Shown here piece after piece: positions 15,206-18,326 of a stretch of DNA of 18,326 nt. Every line of letters starts with the position of its first letter. The stretch's first letter is position 1. A model generated the notes under the pieces. It ran no database searches and had not been told where the DNA came from. It saw nothing but the letters and a program-made list of their open reading frames with translations. A program made the position numbers and the translations under genes. The DNA lies in contig CAAGNV010000077.1 in assembly GCA_900771425.1 (NCBI GenBank), positions 1-18,326 of the forward strand, in the 5' to 3' direction. This stretch comes from Bacteroidaceae bacterium. GTDB taxonomy: Bacteria > Bacteroidota > Bacteroidia > Bacteroidales > Bacteroidaceae.

Positions 15206-16582
15206 ATGATACATTTTATAGACCTTATCAACGAATACCTTTGGGCACTGGTGATACTGGTGCTGGTTGGCTGTGCCATATATTTCACGATACGCTCACG
15301 GGGCGTACAGTTCTGCAATCTGCGCGACATGATTCGCATTACGCTTGGCCGTGACTCGAAGGAGAAAAAGAAAATCGGATCGTTCCAGGCCTTTGCCGTG
15401 TCGCTGGCAAGCAGAGTAGGTACGGGCAACCTTGCCGGGGTAGCAAGTGCAATATTTGTCGGTGGTCCGGGTGCCATATTCTGGATGTGGGTCATGGCCC
15501 TGCTTGGGGCTGCCACCGCTTTTGTCGAGGCCACCCTCGCTCAGTTGTATAAGCGCAAGGGTGATGATTCGTATTACGGCGGACCGGCATATTACATCAC
15601 TCACGGACTGCATCGTAAATGGATGGGCATACTCTTTGCCGTGCTGATTACTCTGACATTTGGCATTGCCAACCAGGTAGTACAGTCGAACACGCTGATT
15701 TCGGCACTGTCGAATACATCGGGGTGTGACGGCGTATATATCGGTATCGCACTGGCAGTCATGACACTCCTCATCATATTCGGCGGCATACACCGTATCG
15801 CTAAGTTCACTTCGCTCTTTGTACCGTTCATGGCCATCGGGTTCATCATCATTGCCTTGTATGTCATCGTGACTAACATCGGCGAGATGCCACGGGTGTT
15901 CAGACTGATATTTGACGGTGCGTTCGGCATAAAGCAAGTCACCGGCGGACTGTTTGGAGCAACCATCATGCAGGGAATCCGACGTGGACTATTCAGCAAC
16001 GAGGCAGGAGAAGAATCTGCACCAAATGCGGCAGCCATAGCCGACACGTCGCATCCGATAAAGCAAGGAATGATTCAGGCATTCGGAGTATTCATCGACA
16101 CGCTGGTCATCTGTACCTGTACGGCAATGATAATATTGATTTCGGGAATCTACGACAGTGGTGCCGACGGCATCATCCTGACAACCAATGCCCTTGAACA
16201 TGAAATAGGTCCGGCAGGCAAATACTTCATTACGGCAGCAATCTTCCTCTTTGCATACAGCACCATCATTGCCAATTACTTCTATGGCGAGACCAACATA
16301 CGCTTCATCAGCCAGTCGAAGAAGTACATCTTCATCTTCAGACTTGCCACCGGTGCCGTTGTCTTGCTTGCAGCATGGCTCACACTGCAGGAGGCTTGGT
16401 CGATGGTTGACGTGATGATGGGACTGATGACTCTATGTAATCTGGCAGCCCTCTTTCCCCTTTCAAAACACGTCTGGACATTACTCGACGATTACCTCAA
16501 ACAAAAGAAAGCCGGCAAGGAACCAACATTCCACAAGTCGCAGATGCCCGACATTCAGCAGGACATCGACTGTTGGGAATGA
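15206..16582 (+). CDS. alanine/glycine:cation symporter (AGCS family)
   Basis: This is a 458-aa polytopic inner-membrane symporter importing alanine or glycine with Na+ or H+. The N-terminal helix and the IRSRGVQF segment are typical of AGCS proteins. The core motifs VGTGNLAGVA (71-80) and GGPGAIFWMW (86-95) are the family signature, followed by AFVEATLAQLYKRK. RRGLFSNEAGEESAPNAAA and the late YYGETNIRF-like helix (NYFYGETN) also match. The length is complete. No strong TAnnTTTG box is visible in the 89-bp gap upstream, so it may be read from the DMT promoter or from a weak one of its own. A long hairpin follows the stop. Confidence 0.92.
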   Translation: MIHFIDLINEYLWALVILVLVGCAIYFTIRSRGVQFCNLRDMIRITLGRDSKEKKKIGSFQAFAVSLASRVGTGNLAGVASAIFVGGPGAIFWMWVMALLGAATAFVEATLAQLYKRKGDDSYYGGPAYYITHGLHRKWMGILFAVLITLTFGIANQVVQSNTLISALSNTSGCDGVYIGIALAVMTLLIIFGGIHRIAKFTSLFVPFMAIGFIIIALYVIVTNIGEMPRVFRLIFDGAFGIKQVTGGLFGATIMQGIRRGLFSNEAGEESAPNAAAIADTSHPIKQGMIQAFGVFIDTLVICTCTAMIILISGIYDSGADGIILTTNALEHEIGPAGKYFITAAIFLFAYSTIIANYFYGETNIRFISQSKKYIFIFRLATGAVVLLAAWLTLQEAWSMVDVMMGLMTLCNLAALFPLSKHVWTLLDDYLKQKKAGKEPTFHKSQMPDIQQDIDCWE

Positions 16583-16607
16583 ACAAGAAAGAAAAGTCGT
16601 ATCACGC

Positions 16608-16648
16608 CACGAAGGGATGGTATCATGCCATGATGCCATCCCTTCGTG
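16608..16648. terminator. 41-base near-perfect hairpin after the symporter gene
   Basis: CACGAAGGGATGG (16608-16620) pairs with CCATCCCTTCGTG (16636-16648). The interior ATCATG/CATGAT adds six more pairs across one U-G, leaving almost no loop. There is no T tract immediately after (ACGCTCAACG follows), so it could be a factor-assisted terminator, an mRNA 3'-end stabiliser or a palindromic repeat. Confidence 0.6.
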
Positions 16649-16712
16649 ACGCTCAACGTCTGCATGAACGGGCTCATTTTATATGTTTTCATCTTTTTTT
16701 TACGAAATAGTA

Positions 16713-16742
16713 TTGCAGTATCACAAATTATCTTTATATTTG
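16713..16742 (+). promoter_or_regulatory. promoter of the small orphan gene
   Basis: TTG at 16713-16715, a 19-base spacer and TATATTTG at 16735-16742 are an excellent Bacteroidetes promoter. Transcription would begin near 16749, about 24 bases before the ATG at 16773. Confidence 0.75.
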
Positions 16743-16772
16743 CAGTGTCCTTCGGGAGAAATCGGAGGATAG

Positions 16773-16982
16773 ATGGCGATTTCGCTTTATCCAAACAACG
16801 AACCTGGAAAGTTCAACAACAAAAGATGGGTACTGTCGATTAAGCCTCAGTTGGCGATATATAACAAGTATGAACAGATGCTTGTGTATATACTGTCCAG
16901 CGTGGGGTATAGTATTTACAGTTCATTTCTTTTAGGTTTTCCAGGACCCGTTGTTGATGAACGAATAAGTTCCCACGCTTGA
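16773..16982 (+). CDS. small orphan protein, unknown or truncated
   Basis: This is a 69-aa reading frame in AT-rich DNA that I do not recognise. It is supported by the promoter just upstream and by GGAGG at 16764-16768, four bases before the ATG, which is a strong ribosome site unusual for this phylum. Residues 1-37 are polar and basic (KFNNKRWVLSIKPQ). Residues about 38-55 (MLVYILSSVGYSIYSSFLLG) are hydrophobic enough for one membrane span. The short tail GFPGPVVDERISSHA then ends. It could be an intact membrane microprotein or the 5' remnant of a longer gene cut by the rearrangement that brought in the downstream cassette. Confidence 0.35.
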   Translation: MAISLYPNNEPGKFNNKRWVLSIKPQLAIYNKYEQMLVYILSSVGYSIYSSFLLGFPGPVVDERISSHA

Positions 16983-17228
16983 ACCGTCAAATGATTTGTA
17001 ATATATTAAGAATCAACTAAAATAATGGTGTTGTCTAATAAAATGATACCATATTGTTCCCATGTCAAAACATGTATGATATAAAACTACAATAATCATA
17101 TGGAACTGAACTATAGTGCATTTAATTTCATAATCATTCATGATTGAAAATAATCTAAATGCAAAAATAGCATATGAAAGTAATGGCGTAAATGACTATA
17201 TTATTTCATCCTTGAGATATTGTAATCA
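16983..17228. other. AT-rich spacer, nothing certain
   Basis: I see no promoter match or terminator here. A 53-codon frame on the plus strand (17140-17301) runs into the 3' end of the minus-strand ADP-ribosyltransferase-like gene. It lacks a recognisable promoter or ribosome site and is not called. Confidence 0.5.
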
Positions 17229-17855
17229 CTACGGAAAAATAGTTTCTTCCCTTGGCAAGAATATACCCTTAATGCAGTTTATGTTTCTGATTGCTACTTG
17301 AATATGGGTTTTCTCATATATTTCCATATTCTTAATTTTTTTTCCTTCAAAGAAACAACCACGTACTGAATCAAATGTACGTATCAAACTAAAATGATTG
17401 GCATCCATCTCCTCTTTATATGCAGCGTCCGTATTCTTAGTTAGGTAATTGATTACAGCACAATCATAATCTCGTAGAATCTTGTTTTTTTGTTGGTCGC
17501 TCTTTATGTCACGATTCACAGGAAGCTGAAGGTTCAAGCACTTCATATCCTTTTCAAAATCAATGCGTGCAGTCTGTAGTAACTGTATGCAACATGAATC
17601 CATTAAGTCCAGACACGTTCCTAACTCGTAAACGACCCCGACTGCCATACCATTTTCGCCATACAGATCTGTCGCCCATTTTTGAGCCCTCTCCAGGTTG
17701 TTCTCCCAGATGTAAAACCCAGAACCGAGCCAATCGTATTTATTCTCACTAATTCGTATATCAGTTGGATCTTTAATAAGCCTTAAGGCTATTTCCTTCT
17801 TGCATCCATGAAAACCTATTGCAAGATTTCCCCGATCATTATAAAGCTGGCTCAT
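17229..17855 (-). CDS. ADP-ribosyltransferase-like protein (PARP/DUF3990-like), candidate toxin
   Basis: This is a 208-aa cytosolic protein whose motifs resemble the H-Y-E group of ADP-ribosyltransferases, which transfer ADP-ribose from NAD+ to protein or nucleic acid. GFHG puts His16 on the first strand. NKYDWLGSGFYIWENN (38-53) matches the 'DWLGxGxYFW' loop-strand with Tyr48. The next helix RAQKWA (56-61) is also typical. A C-terminal block, RGCFFEG (E170) then KTHIQVAIRN and CIKGIFLPRE, is conserved as I remember in a broad family of uncharacterised proteins; E170 may be the third residue. Its start overlaps the upstream small gene by 17 bp. The DNA is much more AT-rich than the core genes, suggesting transfer. 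The family assignment is by motif only. The target, and whether it is toxic, are unknown. Confidence 0.65.
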   Translation of the reverse strand: MSQLYNDRGNLAIGFHGCKKEIALRLIKDPTDIRISENKYDWLGSGFYIWENNLERAQKWATDLYGENGMAVGVVYELGTCLDLMDSCCIQLLQTARIDFEKDMKCLNLQLPVNRDIKSDQQKNKILRDYDCAVINYLTKNTDAAYKEEMDANHFSLIRTFDSVRGCFFEGKKIKNMEIYEKTHIQVAIRNINCIKGIFLPREETIFP

Positions 17856-18015
17856 GTGGTCTTTCTATAAGGGTCTGATACCATTGGGTTATTTTGCCTT
17901 TTTGCGTAACAAATCCACTAGCATGAAGCCTTCTGATGGCTTCATGTTTAGAATTTAGAGAAGTCGCACTTCTTTTAAACACTTTCATTTGTATAGTTAC
18001 ATCAATATTGCACAT
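17839..18015 (-). CDS. small basic protein, candidate antitoxin or partner of the ADP-ribosyltransferase-like protein
   Basis: This is a 58-aa frame starting at ATG 18015, or 49 aa from ATG 17988. It ends in TAA at 17839-17841, inside the start of the next gene. It encodes a basic N-terminal part (MKVFKRS), a helix SKHEAIRRLHASG, then GFVTQKGKITQWYQTLIE and an acidic-Pro tail. The compact 'xxLxxxGFVTxxGKIxxxYxxL' pattern looks like a folded domain and not random translation. The 17-bp overlap implies translational coupling, and a matching promoter with inverted repeats lies directly upstream. Together these are the usual layout of a type II toxin-antitoxin operon. I know no named family for it. 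The start is undecided because neither ATG has a ribosome site, as is common in Bacteroidetes. Confidence 0.55.
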   Translation of the reverse strand: MCNIDVTIQMKVFKRSATSLNSKHEAIRRLHASGFVTQKGKITQWYQTLIERPHEPAL

Positions 18016-18040
18016 GGTTCAACTGATTTTAGAATTCTAC

Positions 18041-18113
18041 TTGCAACCATTAGATGTTGCAAAGATAGTATATTAATTTGAAATATGCAAGGAATGTCTG
18101 TTTTTTGCAACAT
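18041..18113. promoter_or_regulatory. operator-like inverted repeats around the cassette promoter
   Basis: ATGTTGCAAA at 18054-18063 and TTTGCAACAT at 18104-18113 are a perfect 10-bp inverted repeat with centres 50 bp apart. One arm overlaps the -7 box and the other lies upstream of -33. A third half-site, TTGCAAC at 18041-18047, is inverted against GTTGCAA at 18056-18062 with an 8-base gap. Such placement fits binding of a dimeric repressor, possibly the cassette's own product. Confidence 0.6.
18060..18090 (-). promoter_or_regulatory. promoter of the minus-strand cassette
   Basis: Read on the minus strand, TTG (18090-18088), a 20-base spacer and TATCTTTG (18067-18060) form a good -33/-7 pair. 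Transcription should begin near 18054, about 40 bases before ATG 18015. This supports both downstream genes as one operon. Confidence 0.75.
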
Positions 18114-18326
18114 TTTTGAGATATTTTAACAAGTAATGACTCAGCACTCCCCAAAATGGACATGATAAATTGCTTGACTGTTGAACAACAGCAAGTATAG
18201 CATAGTAATTTAGGGAATGTCGTTTTATACAGAGAAATTAATTTTGATTGACGAGGGTATGCCTACCGAGGTTGCCCTCGTCTGCTATTTTTCGTAGTTT
18301 TGTTGTTATTTGAGTTGATTTTTGTA
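18114..18326. other. AT-rich window end, no gene seen
   Basis: No promoter or gene is supported. CTTGACTGTTG (18173-18183) and CAACAGCAAG (18186-18195) form an imperfect palindrome with one bulged A. The hairpin at 18250-18282 is listed separately. Confidence 0.5.
18250..18292 (+). terminator. hairpin resembling a terminator at the window edge
   Basis: GACGAGGG (18250-18257) pairs with CCCTCGTC (18275-18282) around a 17-base loop and is followed by TGCTATTTTT. No plus-strand gene ends just upstream. It may instead serve a minus-strand gene beyond the right edge of the window. Confidence 0.45.

Noticed and set aside
17140..17301. 53-codon plus-strand frame (MIENNLNAKIAYES...)
   Set aside because: Composition looks gene-like, but there is no promoter or ribosome site, and its 3' part is antisense to the ADP-ribosyltransferase-like gene. 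It is possibly a decayed fragment, but not supportable.

Overview
The window looks like a chromosomal segment from a member of the Bacteroidales, probably a gut or rumen relative of Prevotella, Bacteroides or Muribaculum. Three things point there. Most promoters that can be seen carry the Bacteroidetes -7 box TAnnTTTG instead of a sigma70 -10 box. The gene content (DUF3298 lipoprotein, M64 peptidase, M49 lipoprotein, Fur next to purA then aroA, GH115, YdcZ and AGCS transporters) is typical of the order. Several exported proteins carry Bacteroidetes-type lipoboxes. No rRNA, tRNA, CRISPR array, transposase or phage gene was seen.

Layout: 1-1138 is gene-free and repeat-rich. It holds a 106-bp element of three 22-bp tandem units bounded by inverted repeats, two copies of a ~145-bp direct repeat full of AATTAATAATTCAT microsatellite, and a vestigial signal-peptide reading frame. 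1139-4231 holds trmN6 (tRNA methyltransferase), a DUF3298 lipoprotein and a secreted M64 metallopeptidase. After a heptamer repeat tract, 4492-7591 carries a probable operon of a dipeptidyl-peptidase III-like lipoprotein, an AlkD/HEAT-like protein and a Fur-family regulator. 7727-10634 is purA, aroA and a small Cys-containing membrane protein, tightly spaced or overlapping. 10710-11318 is an unrecognised lipoprotein followed by a clear terminator.

11319-16582 holds a palindrome-rich leader and a GH115 alpha-glucuronidase, then a YdcZ-type DMT exporter and an alanine/glycine:cation symporter. The GH115 and DMT promoters share an identical 11-bp block at identical spacing. A long perfect hairpin follows the symporter.

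16650-18326 is visibly more AT-rich and looks acquired. It carries a small orphan gene with its own promoter and, on the minus strand, a two-gene cassette: a ~58-aa protein overlapping by 17 bp a 208-aa protein with PARP/DUF3990-like ADP-ribosyltransferase motifs. The cassette promoter is flanked by a perfect 10-bp inverted repeat. This is the best candidate for an undescribed system here, resembling an autoregulated toxin-antitoxin pair. That reading is inference from layout and motifs, and no homology search was possible.
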